Below are positions 38,122 to 45,690 of a stretch of DNA of 46,722 nt, in pieces (the stretch's first letter is position 1; every line of letters begins with the position of its first letter). Under the pieces are notes generated by a model. The model saw only the letters and a program-made list of their open reading frames with translations. It made no database searches and was not told the DNA's origin. The position numbers were made by a program, and so were the translations under genes. The stretch is from an uncultured Clostridia bacterium (GTDB taxonomy: Bacteria > Bacillota > Clostridia > Oscillospirales > Acutalibacteraceae): NCBI GenBank assembly GCA_937880805.1, contig CALGRR010000120.1, forward strand, positions 1-46,722, read 5' to 3'.

Positions 38122-41100
38122 TTAAAGACCTGTTGTTGCTGTGCCTGTGCCGCTTTCATTCTGATTGATTGTCTTTGAGTAGTTATAGTGTGCCTTAATC
38201 AAATCAGCGTCAGCGATTGTAATACCGCCTTCGTGGTTAGCATCAGCAGCTTCTGCAACGTGTGTTTCGGGGAAACCAACGGTGGGTGAATCGGGGTTGG
38301 TAAGCAGGTAATATGAAAGCTTAGCCCAGTCAGTACCGTCTACACGAGCGTCGCCGTTAAGGTCGCCGTAAAGAACGCCGTAATATCTGAATCTTGAATA
38401 TGTGTTGATGTAACCGTCAATTCTTGCACCGGTACCAACACCCTTTGCGGATTCTTCAAGAGCAAGGTAGTCGCCCTTACCTTCATTGATAAGCATACCA
38501 ACTTCTGTTACGTTATCAAGTGAAAGTCCTTCGCCTTCCTTAAGACCGATAATCCAGCCGTAGGTATGAACGTTACCGTCATTATCCACTTCTGTGCCGG
38601 TTTCAAGCTTGAGGTTATCGCTGCCATCGGCAATTATAAGGTTGGGATTTGAGAGATACTTAAGGTTAAGGATAACTGCGTTGATTGAAGAAGCCATTGC
38701 ATCAATTTCTTCCTGTCTTTCGCAGTCGAAGTTTTCTTTACGGTATGCGTCGCCGGCTTCTGTAAGTTCACCAGAGAAGTCGATTGCCTGAGTAATGATG
38801 TCTGCAAGTGCCTGACGTGATTCGGGCTGAAGACCAAGTGTGGGATGATCTGCATTACCGCCTTCGGATACGGGCTTTGCAATCTGCTGTGCAAGGGCAA
38901 GATATGCTTTATACTGTACCCAGTCTGCGTCACCAAGATACTCAACAAGTGCGTTATAAGCTGCAAGGAGCTTCTGGAATGCCATTGTAACCATTGACTG
39001 GGTTGTTCCCGATACCTGACCGGCACCGATACCACTCTTTGAAAGTGACTTAGCATAGTCATATGCCTTCTGGAATGCTGCATAAGAGGTTGAAGTGTAA
39101 ACCTTTGTGTAAACATCTTCGCCGTCAACAGTGCCCTGGTACTTAAGGTTACGAAGACCGTCTGCTGAGATATATGCGTGGTCAACGTGCTGAAGAGCCC
39201 ATTCAAGCATTGTTGTATCAAGAGCTGTTGATCTGTTCTTTTCAGCTTCTTCCATTCTCCAGTTGAGAATGCCGAGCTGATTATAAATGCTTCTTCTTGC
39301 GTTATAGAGTGTGGATGCATATTCTACAAATCCATCATACATTGCGTTCTGAGCTTCCTGGAAATCAGTGGGACCGTCATCACCAATGTAATGTCTTGAA
39401 GCGATAGGCATTGGATCAAGATCAGCTGCACCGTCTACCTTAGGATACTGAAGGTTTGAACCGTAGGTGAATGCCCATCTGTAGATTTCATATTCGCCTG
39501 TTTCAGCATTCTGCTTGAGATTCATAAAGTAGCTTGTGCAGAGATCTCTTACATAACCGATTTCTGTTTCTGAAAGATTTGCCCACTGTCTGCTTGCTGT
39601 TCCGTTACCGGTGAAGCTTCCGTCTGCATTAGCGGTAATATCAAACTTAAGAGCCTCGGAAGTGTTGTTTCCGTTATTTGCCCAAAGAGCATATCTTACA
39701 ACCTTTTCGGTATAGTAGGGGTCAAGAAGAACGTCATTAGCATGATCGTTGCCGTAGGCTTCTGCCATATTGAGAATTTCATAGCCGGGATATGCTGTGG
39801 TCTCACCTGATCTTCTGAATGAATTTCTGGCCTGAGTAACATATGCATCATAATTTGAATCAAGCCATGTGAGGTTGCCCGGATCATCCGCATTATAGTA
39901 GGGATACATTGCCTCGGGTGCTGAGGGATAGCCGTCAACGGGAGTTTCCTCGTTAACATCTGTCGTATCAGCATTATCCGCAACATAGTCGCCGTCTGAT
40001 GACGAAATAATGGACTTACCGTCAAGGTTTGAGTCATAAATATCTGCTGCAACACAGAATGCATCAATACTGTATTCAAACCAGGCACCGAAAGCATCGG
40101 GAAGAGTGCTTGTTGCGATGCTCTTGTAGGAATCAACAAATGTCTGTGCCTCTTCGATTGCTTCATTATAGTTTGAATAATAATATGCATAGGGGTTGGT
40201 ATCTTCTGACTCCCAGAAGTAATATGCACCGTTATCCCAGGTTACAAGAGGATTGGTTGCTGAGGAGGGATTGATTGACTTATAGTTGAAATCTGAGAAC
40301 ACATAATATGTGCCCGCATCGTCTGTTGCTTCGCTCATTGTTGCGGATGAGAAATAATCCTTGCTCTCATAAACATTGAATTCATAAATAGGTGCTGATG
40401 TTGAAGTACCCGCTACTCTTTCAATTGTTTCAACATAAATATCTGCATCCTCGCCATACTGAGCCTTATACTGTGCAAGAACATCATCTGCATTAAGATG
40501 TCTATTTACAAGGAAGCCGCCGTCTACTTCAACGGTGCTGCAATATGCATCGCCGAGTGCTGCCTGTGCGGCTGCAGCTTCTTCTGCAGTTGCATATGTG
40601 CCGTATTCAACGGTTGTTAACGATGAGTATGTCTGTCTGTTCAAACGAATTGCGTTAACATTCTTTGTAAGCGTTCTGATCTGATTTTCAAGGTCTTCAA
40701 TCTTATATCTGCTCAGGTCGTTGCCAAGTGTGTTTACAAAGTCTGTTTCCTGACCAAGAATGTCACGGTCATAGGGCTTTTCCCACTGGCCGCCTATGAG
40801 AAGAGGCATAAGAGTTCCGAGCAAGATGCCTTTATGCTTATTAAGAAGGTAAAGAAGTCTGTGTACGAACTGGGGAAGAGATGCGTTTGTGTCTCCGTCA
40901 CCGTCTTCGAGAAGCTGGGTGAGAGTTGTTACGCTTGTGTGGTTGGTGAATACGGGCTTGGTAGCCTGATTTCTGTCAACGGGAAGCATAACTGCGTCGC
41001 CGCCGAATACGGTTGCGAGAACACGGTCAATAACTCTTAAGAGGACTGTGAGGAGAGGCTGAGTAAGCTCGCCCTGATTGTTTGCGGAAAGAATTCCGAG

Positions 41101-43404
41101 AATACCCTGAAGGTCAAAGTTAACAATGTTTCCGAAAAGCCAATCGTTAAAGAGTGTGTATGAGTCATAATACTGTGCGGGGAGCCAGTCTGCGGGAATG
41201 AGCGAAAGAAGAGTTGAATTAAGATAATCATAGATCTTATGCCAGTTGGGATTTGCAAGCTCTTCTCTTGTTGCAAAGTTACTGTAGCAAGCATTTATAA
41301 GCTCATTTGTATTTGCAGCAAATGTGCCGGGGTATCTTGTTGCACCGTGTGCATCTGTGTGTTCTGTTGTGTAAACAAGACCTGTGCTGGGATTAAGCTC
41401 TCCTGCAAGTGCGGGAAGATACTTAGTCATAGCCCAGATGCCAAGCTCTGTAAAGAGCTGCTCAAAGCTTGTTCCAATAGTTGTAAACTTCTGGTTGGCT
41501 GAAAGGTCGAGCATTGTGTTGAGATAATATGCTGCAACACCCGAAATAATTTCAAGTGCACCGGTGGGAAGCTGGGTTGTTGTTCTTGATTTTTCAGGAT
41601 CACTATAGGGAAGAGGAATTACAACATCATCTTTTCTGATTTCGTAGGGATCCTTACTGCCGGTGATATGCCAAGCATCAAGTCTGTCATACCAGTCACC
41701 CTCGGGAAGGATTGCAACTGCAAGACCTGCACAGCCGTAAGCAAGAACTGCTTCCATTGTTGTTGCCCACTCGGGGAAATAGGGACCTTCAAGGAAGAGT
41801 GAGAAAACAGCCTTCATAACTGCCGCCCAAACCTGATCCATTGACATAAGATAATAGGGTCTGATGAAATCGGGGTTTTCATAATCGGCAGCTGTTGTAT
41901 CTGCTGTGTTAACGGGAAGCTGCTGTCCGTCAAAATACTTATAGTATTCGATTTCGCCTTCATCATTATATACAGCAATACAAGCTTTCTTGCCATAGTA
42001 TGTCTGATAAAGCTGATCTGCTTTGTCGGGGTCTGTCTTCAGGCATCTCTCTGTTCCGATAACATCGCCGGTTTCCGGATCAACAATATTCTTGTAGTAG
42101 TAGAAATCGGTGAGAGCATCTGCCGAGGGAAGAAGACCGTCGGGAATTTCAAGACCGAGTGCGGGAAGAAGGTTGATTGCGAGTCTGATAAGGTCCTGAA
42201 GGAGTGACATAAAGTTATCAGTGAGACCGATACCGCTGATGTCGGTCTTAATGAATACCTGGAGAGCACCGTCTTCAAAGAGCCATTTAACAAGGTCATT
42301 AATAATGCTCTGGGGTGTTCTTGTTGCCTCATCACCGCTGTATACGGGAGGATCGGCACCGTTATCAACAAGAAGACCTTCAACAACGCCGATAATAAGA
42401 TTGAAGGTTGTTGCATCATCGATAGATCCGTCTTCTTCAATACCTACAAGGTCAGCGATAAGATCGCCGAGCATAGGAGCAAGCATACCGTTGAGAAGAC
42501 CGTTAATAAGGTTGTTGACAAGTTCATAAACGCCTAAATCGAGGTCTACCTGTTCATGTGTAAGTGCGTTACCGATAAGGGCCTTGAAGTTGGGACCGAG
42601 GATCGAGGTGCCACCGTTTTCGGGAGCTTCGCCGGTGCCGTCAATAAGAGCCCAGTTGATAACCTTCTGAAGACCTGATTCGATTGTTTCACCGGCAGGC
42701 ATTGTGTCTGCGGTTACTGTATCATCAACAAGAAGCTGATAGAGAAGGATGGGAACATATTTATCAATATCCTCAAGAAGGGGCATACCTGCGATTTCAA
42801 GACCTTTAATAGTACCGTCAAGAAGGCCGAAATCTGCAGAACCTGTGATAAGTTTCATCAATAAGTTATGAAGACTTTCGTTGCCGCCAAGCCAGTTAAC
42901 GACGTTATAGAGCACGAGCATATCGGAGGAGCCGGGATTATCACGAGAGCCTCTCTTAATTGAGTTGCTCAAGCCATCAACATCAAGTTCGCCAAGATCG
43001 CCAACGCCGCCGATAAGATTAATAAGACCGCGCCAGAACGCGTTGTCCATAGTTTCCTGAACAAAAAGAACAAGGTCATAAATGGTCTGAACAGCATTGT
43101 CTACGCTTGTAAAGTCAAGGTTATCACGGCCGATAATGCTGTCAACAACACCGCCAAGAGTATCGTTGTTTAACAGATTATCCCATGACAAAACCAGATA
43201 CGCTTCGCTGAGCATTTCATCAAGCGAGTCGAGGAGCCAGGTACAGCCCTGCTCAGCATTGAAGTAATACTTCTGGTTGTTGGTCATATGGTCGGGTTTT
43301 GAGTAGCTGCTGGTTGCCGTTCTTGCATAAACGGGCAGGCAGGCTGCCGATGCAAGCATAACCACAGCAAGTAAAACAGCTATGAGTTTCTTTGCCTTTT
43401 TCAT
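38122..43404 (-). CDS. Giant secreted protein with C-terminal type I dockerin
   Basis: 1760 residues. Signal peptide (1-27, KKLIAVLLAVVMLASAACLP, ending VYARTA). The long N-terminal half (about 30-900) consists of helical Leu/Ile/Asp-rich stretches without an enzyme motif I can identify. A Tyr/Ala/Asn-rich middle (about 920-1400) contains YGTYATAEEAAAAQAALGDA and YYYSNYNEAIEEAQTFVDSY. A FIVAR-like helix pair lies near 1430-1500 (TSTSYAAFQKAYDYAKSL and AFQKLLAAYNALVEYL). The C-terminus (about 1674-1750) is a type I dockerin with two calcium loops, GDLNGDARVDGTDWAKL and ADANHEGGITIADADLIKAH. Dockerins bind cohesins on scaffoldins or cell-surface proteins; no cohesin is in the window. Start ATG has GGAGGTG seven bases upstream. 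Confidence 0.9.
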   Translation of the reverse strand: MKKAKKLIAVLLAVVMLASAACLPVYARTATSSYSKPDHMTNNQKYYFNAEQGCTWLLDSLDEMLSEAYLVLSWDNLLNNDTLGGVVDSIIGRDNLDFTSVDNAVQTIYDLVLFVQETMDNAFWRGLINLIGGVGDLGELDVDGLSNSIKRGSRDNPGSSDMLVLYNVVNWLGGNESLHNLLMKLITGSADFGLLDGTIKGLEIAGMPLLEDIDKYVPILLYQLLVDDTVTADTMPAGETIESGLQKVINWALIDGTGEAPENGGTSILGPNFKALIGNALTHEQVDLDLGVYELVNNLINGLLNGMLAPMLGDLIADLVGIEEDGSIDDATTFNLIIGVVEGLLVDNGADPPVYSGDEATRTPQSIINDLVKWLFEDGALQVFIKTDISGIGLTDNFMSLLQDLIRLAINLLPALGLEIPDGLLPSADALTDFYYYKNIVDPETGDVIGTERCLKTDPDKADQLYQTYYGKKACIAVYNDEGEIEYYKYFDGQQLPVNTADTTAADYENPDFIRPYYLMSMDQVWAAVMKAVFSLFLEGPYFPEWATTMEAVLAYGCAGLAVAILPEGDWYDRLDAWHITGSKDPYEIRKDDVVIPLPYSDPEKSRTTTQLPTGALEIISGVAAYYLNTMLDLSANQKFTTIGTSFEQLFTELGIWAMTKYLPALAGELNPSTGLVYTTEHTDAHGATRYPGTFAANTNELINACYSNFATREELANPNWHKIYDYLNSTLLSLIPADWLPAQYYDSYTLFNDWLFGNIVNFDLQGILGILSANNQGELTQPLLTVLLRVIDRVLATVFGGDAVMLPVDRNQATKPVFTNHTSVTTLTQLLEDGDGDTNASLPQFVHRLLYLLNKHKGILLGTLMPLLIGGQWEKPYDRDILGQETDFVNTLGNDLSRYKIEDLENQIRTLTKNVNAIRLNRQTYSSLTTVEYGTYATAEEAAAAQAALGDAYCSTVEVDGGFLVNRHLNADDVLAQYKAQYGEDADIYVETIERVAGTSTSAPIYEFNVYESKDYFSSATMSEATDDAGTYYVFSDFNYKSINPSSATNPLVTWDNGAYYFWESEDTNPYAYYYSNYNEAIEEAQTFVDSYKSIATSTLPDAFGAWFEYSIDAFCVAADIYDSNLDGKSIISSSDGDYVADNADTTDVNEETPVDGYPSAPEAMYPYYNADDPGNLTWLDSNYDAYVTQARNSFRRSGETTAYPGYEILNMAEAYGNDHANDVLLDPYYTEKVVRYALWANNGNNTSEALKFDITANADGSFTGNGTASRQWANLSETEIGYVRDLCTSYFMNLKQNAETGEYEIYRWAFTYGSNLQYPKVDGAADLDPMPIASRHYIGDDGPTDFQEAQNAMYDGFVEYASTLYNARRSIYNQLGILNWRMEEAEKNRSTALDTTMLEWALQHVDHAYISADGLRNLKYQGTVDGEDVYTKVYTSTSYAAFQKAYDYAKSLSKSGIGAGQVSGTTQSMVTMAFQKLLAAYNALVEYLGDADWVQYKAYLALAQQIAKPVSEGGNADHPTLGLQPESRQALADIITQAIDFSGELTEAGDAYRKENFDCERQEEIDAMASSINAVILNLKYLSNPNLIIADGSDNLKLETGTEVDNDGNVHTYGWIIGLKEGEGLSLDNVTEVGMLINEGKGDYLALEESAKGVGTGARIDGYINTYSRFRYYGVLYGDLNGDARVDGTDWAKLSYYLLTNPDSPTVGFPETHVAEAADANHEGGITIADADLIKAHYNYSKTINQNESGTGTATTGL

Positions 43405-43425
43405 ATTTGCACCTCCATTTGTATT

Positions 43426-43476
43426 ACGGAAAAACCGTTGAAGCCGTGCATTGGCTTCGAGACGCTGCTTTGCGTC
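43426..43476 (-). promoter_or_regulatory. Structured 5' leader of the giant dockerin gene
   Basis: On the minus strand three consecutive hairpins precede the ribosome site: GACGC/GCGTC (43461-43476), GAAGCC/GGCTTC (43440-43458) and ACGG/CCGT around TTTTT (43426-43438). The second followed by the T-run resembles a weak attenuator. The rest of 43405-43608 is AT-rich, with no clear 17-spaced promoter. No known riboswitch was recognised. Confidence 0.35.
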
Positions 43477-43609
43477 TTATCTTACGCTATTTACTTTATA
43501 AATAAGATGTTGCATTGCAAACACAGGTTTTTAAACTTTTTTTAAACAATTTATGAACAAATTGTTAACTTGACGTCATTTTGTTTACATTGCATAAATA
43601 TGGCTTTTT

Positions 43610-44254
43610 CTATTTGTTGGTATTAAACAACAATTTCAGCTCTGTCAAGCTGTCAATTATTTTTGTTTCTGATGAATAAAGGCGTTCCCTATGCTCGTGA
43701 CCGCTGCTCAAAAGTATACAATCTGCACCGATTTCGTCTGCCATTTCCTTATCGTGAATAAGGTCTCCGATGACTAAAACAGCACTTTTTTCGGCCTTTT
43801 CTTTATCAAGATAAGCAACTGCTCTTTCGATTTTTGAGGTTGCCATATAGTCCGCTGCACCGAGCACGGCATCGAAAATTCCCCATATTCCGTATTTTTT
43901 CACATTGGCTGCAAGCTGCTCATTATTTGAGGAAGAAACAATAATCTGCTTTGCTCCCGCCTTTTCAAAAAGCCCGAGCAGTTCCTCCGCACCTTCCGAT
44001 AATCCGCAATTCTTCAGGTGATAAAGATAGCCTTCATTATATTCACGGAGAACAGCCGGATAATCTTCTTTTTCAAGGTCAAACACCTTTTCATAAAAGC
44101 CCTTTATGGGAACGCTTATGCATTCACGGTAATGCACAATATCAATCGGCGGCATTTTTCTTCTTTCAAGCATATCGTTGACACTTGCAAGCGATGCACT
44201 TATATCGTCAAGCAGGGTGCCGTTCCAATCCCAGATTATGTGTGTATATTTAAT
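43610..44254 (-). CDS. HAD-family hydrolase, probable AUU start
   Basis: 214 residues if read from ATT at 44252-44254. The frame holds the essential HAD motif I only upstream of the first ATG: YTHIIWDWNGTLLDD (nucleophile Asp9; the usual second Asp is Asn11). Later motifs are IIVSSSNNEQL (Ser/Thr motif II), Lys in SKIERAV and VIGDLIHDKEMADEIGADC (motif IV). No ATG, GTG or TTG lies between the upstream in-frame stop and motif I, while GGGAGGT sits seven bases before the ATT. The HAD fold suggests a phosphatase of small phosphoesters; substrate unknown. An ATG at 44173 would give a truncated enzyme without motif I. It is divergent from the MGMT-like gene. Confidence 0.8.
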   Translation of the reverse strand: MKYTHIIWDWNGTLLDDISASLASVNDMLERRKMPPIDIVHYRECISVPIKGFYEKVFDLEKEDYPAVLREYNEGYLYHLKNCGLSEGAEELLGLFEKAGAKQIIVSSSNNEQLAANVKKYGIWGIFDAVLGAADYMATSKIERAVAYLDKEKAEKSAVLVIGDLIHDKEMADEIGADCILLSSGHEHRERLYSSETKIIDSLTELKLLFNTNK

Positions 44255-44280
44255 GATGATTACCTCCCTTCATTTTCCGC

Positions 44281-44309
44281 TTGTATACGTTTGAATGTAA
44301 TGTTATAAT
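44281..44309 (+). promoter_or_regulatory. Sigma-A promoter of the MGMT-like gene
   Basis: TTGTAT (44281-44286), 17-base spacer, TATAAT (44304-44309), 15 bases before the ATG at 44325. Confidence 0.65.
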
Positions 44310-44324
44310 ACAGACGGTGATTTT

Positions 44325-44630
44325 ATGAATACTTTCGAAAAGATATATGATGTTGTGAAACAGATTCCCGAGGGGAAGGTTGCAACCTATGGGTTGGTTG
44401 CTCTGCTTGCGGGCAATCCGAGACTTGCAAGAGTTGTGGGCTATGCACTGCACGTTAATCCCGAGCCCGGAGTTATCCCTTGCCACAGAGTTGTTAACCG
44501 CAAGGGCGAGGTTTCTGTTGCATTTGCCTTCGGCGGAGAAAATATGCAGAGAATTCTGCTTTCCGAGGAAGGAATTGAATTCACACCTGAAGGCAAGGTA
44601 GATTTGAATAAATACTTATGGAAACCTTAA
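44325..44630 (+). CDS. MGMT-family DNA methyltransferase-like protein (single C-terminal domain)
   Basis: 101 residues, only the Ada/Ogt DNA-binding/active domain. The helix-turn-helix and arginine finger are in VATYGLVALLAGNPRLARVV, and the methyl-acceptor motif IPCHRVVN has an intact Cys53. Full-size O6-alkylguanine methyltransferases are about 150-180 residues; alkyltransferase-like (ATL) proteins of this length usually have Trp or another residue in place of Cys. So this is a short form that could still transfer an alkyl group, or a damage sensor. It is a single-gene unit, with own promoter and terminator. Confidence 0.88.
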   Translation: MNTFEKIYDVVKQIPEGKVATYGLVALLAGNPRLARVVGYALHVNPEPGVIPCHRVVNRKGEVSVAFAFGGENMQRILLSEEGIEFTPEGKVDLNKYLWKP

Positions 44631-44657
44631 ACGGTCGGAGTTATCCGACCGTTTTTT
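44631..44657 (+). terminator. Intrinsic terminator
   Basis: Nine-base perfect stem ACGGTCGGA / TCCGACCGT with loop GTTA, then six T. It separates the MGMT-like gene from the convergent phosphoesterase. Confidence 0.9.
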
Positions 44658-44659
44658 GA

Positions 44660-45643
44660 TTATACCAAGGGAATTGTGTAATTATAATCGGTATACCACA
44701 CATCTGCGGAATAGCTTCTTGCACGGATTTCAACTCTGTCTTCATAAACCTCAAACTGGAAGCCCGTGCCGTTTGAAATTCTGCCTCTGATTGTCATATA
44801 CATGTATGAGGGAAGATTGATGCTGTGGAATGAGCCGTCTGAATCAACGGAGTTAAAACCATAAAAATCAGATGTTGCATCATTTGAAAAGCCGTTATGA
44901 ATATGTCCGCTTATAAGAAATACATTTTTATATTTTTTAAGAACAGCTTCAACGGCATCGGATTGGTCGCCCATTCCGCCGTCATCGGGCTCGGGCTCAT
45001 CATCGCCCCAGGTTTCGGGCAAGCCGTGGCTTTCATTTATGGGCCAGTGGCTGATAATAAATATGGGCAAGCCGTCTGCCGATGCCTTTTCCATTTCTTC
45101 TGCAAGCCATTCAAGCTGAGCATCGCTGAAATATGCATCCGTATGGTCATATTCGCTGCCGAGAACTATAAATGAATAGCCGTTAATCTTTGTTGAATAA
45201 TAAGGAGCATCAATATCCCTGCCGCAGATTTCCTTGTTATACCTGATAAAATACTCTCTTGCAAGGTCATATTTATCATCCTCTGTCCAGGTATCGTGAT
45301 TACCTTCGGCAAGAATTATGTTTTTTGCAGGGTTATAGCCGGCAAAGGTTTTTTTGAGCATTTCATAATCCTCAAGATAGCCGTGGTCTGTGAGGTCGCC
45401 CGCAACAACAAGAGCATCAAGAGGCTGCTTGGAGCTTTCCATTCCCTCAAGACCTATTTCAAGCATAAGCGAACGAAGAACGCTGTCGGTCATATGAGTA
45501 TCTGAAATTGCCGCAAAATTAAGTTTCACATTTTCGGGGTCAACGGGCTCAAACGGAGCCTTGAAATTGCCGAAAATCGGTGAAAAGAATATATTGAGCA
45601 CCGAAAGAATTACCGAGAGAAAAATTTTTACTGCAGAAATCAT
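44660..45643 (-). CDS. Membrane-anchored calcineurin-like metallophosphoesterase
   Basis: 327 residues. An N-terminal hydrophobic anchor or signal (about 4-24, VKIFLSVILSVLNIFFSPIF) precedes a phosphoesterase domain with all metal motifs: ISDTH (46-50), GDLTDHG, EGNHDTW, IISHWPIN and SGHIHNG. It hydrolyses a phosphoester with two metal ions, probably outside the membrane. The substrate is not readable; teichoic-acid or nucleotide substrates are possible. A beta-rich tail (about 275-327) ends in TDYNYTIPLV. It begins 48 bases after the ABC exporter gene. Confidence 0.9.
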   Translation of the reverse strand: MISAVKIFLSVILSVLNIFFSPIFGNFKAPFEPVDPENVKLNFAAISDTHMTDSVLRSLMLEIGLEGMESSKQPLDALVVAGDLTDHGYLEDYEMLKKTFAGYNPAKNIILAEGNHDTWTEDDKYDLAREYFIRYNKEICGRDIDAPYYSTKINGYSFIVLGSEYDHTDAYFSDAQLEWLAEEMEKASADGLPIFIISHWPINESHGLPETWGDDEPEPDDGGMGDQSDAVEAVLKKYKNVFLISGHIHNGFSNDATSDFYGFNSVDSDGSFHSINLPSYMYMTIRGRISNGTGFQFEVYEDRVEIRARSYSADVWYTDYNYTIPLV

Positions 45644-45690
45644 AATAGTACTACCTTTCCCTAATAATATTACATTAATAATAATATCAC

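Noticed and set aside
38634..39320. 228-codon minus frame inside the giant dockerin gene
   Set aside because: Out-of-frame shadow; Gln/Ser/His-rich translation typical of an off-frame reading; the dockerin frame is intact through it.
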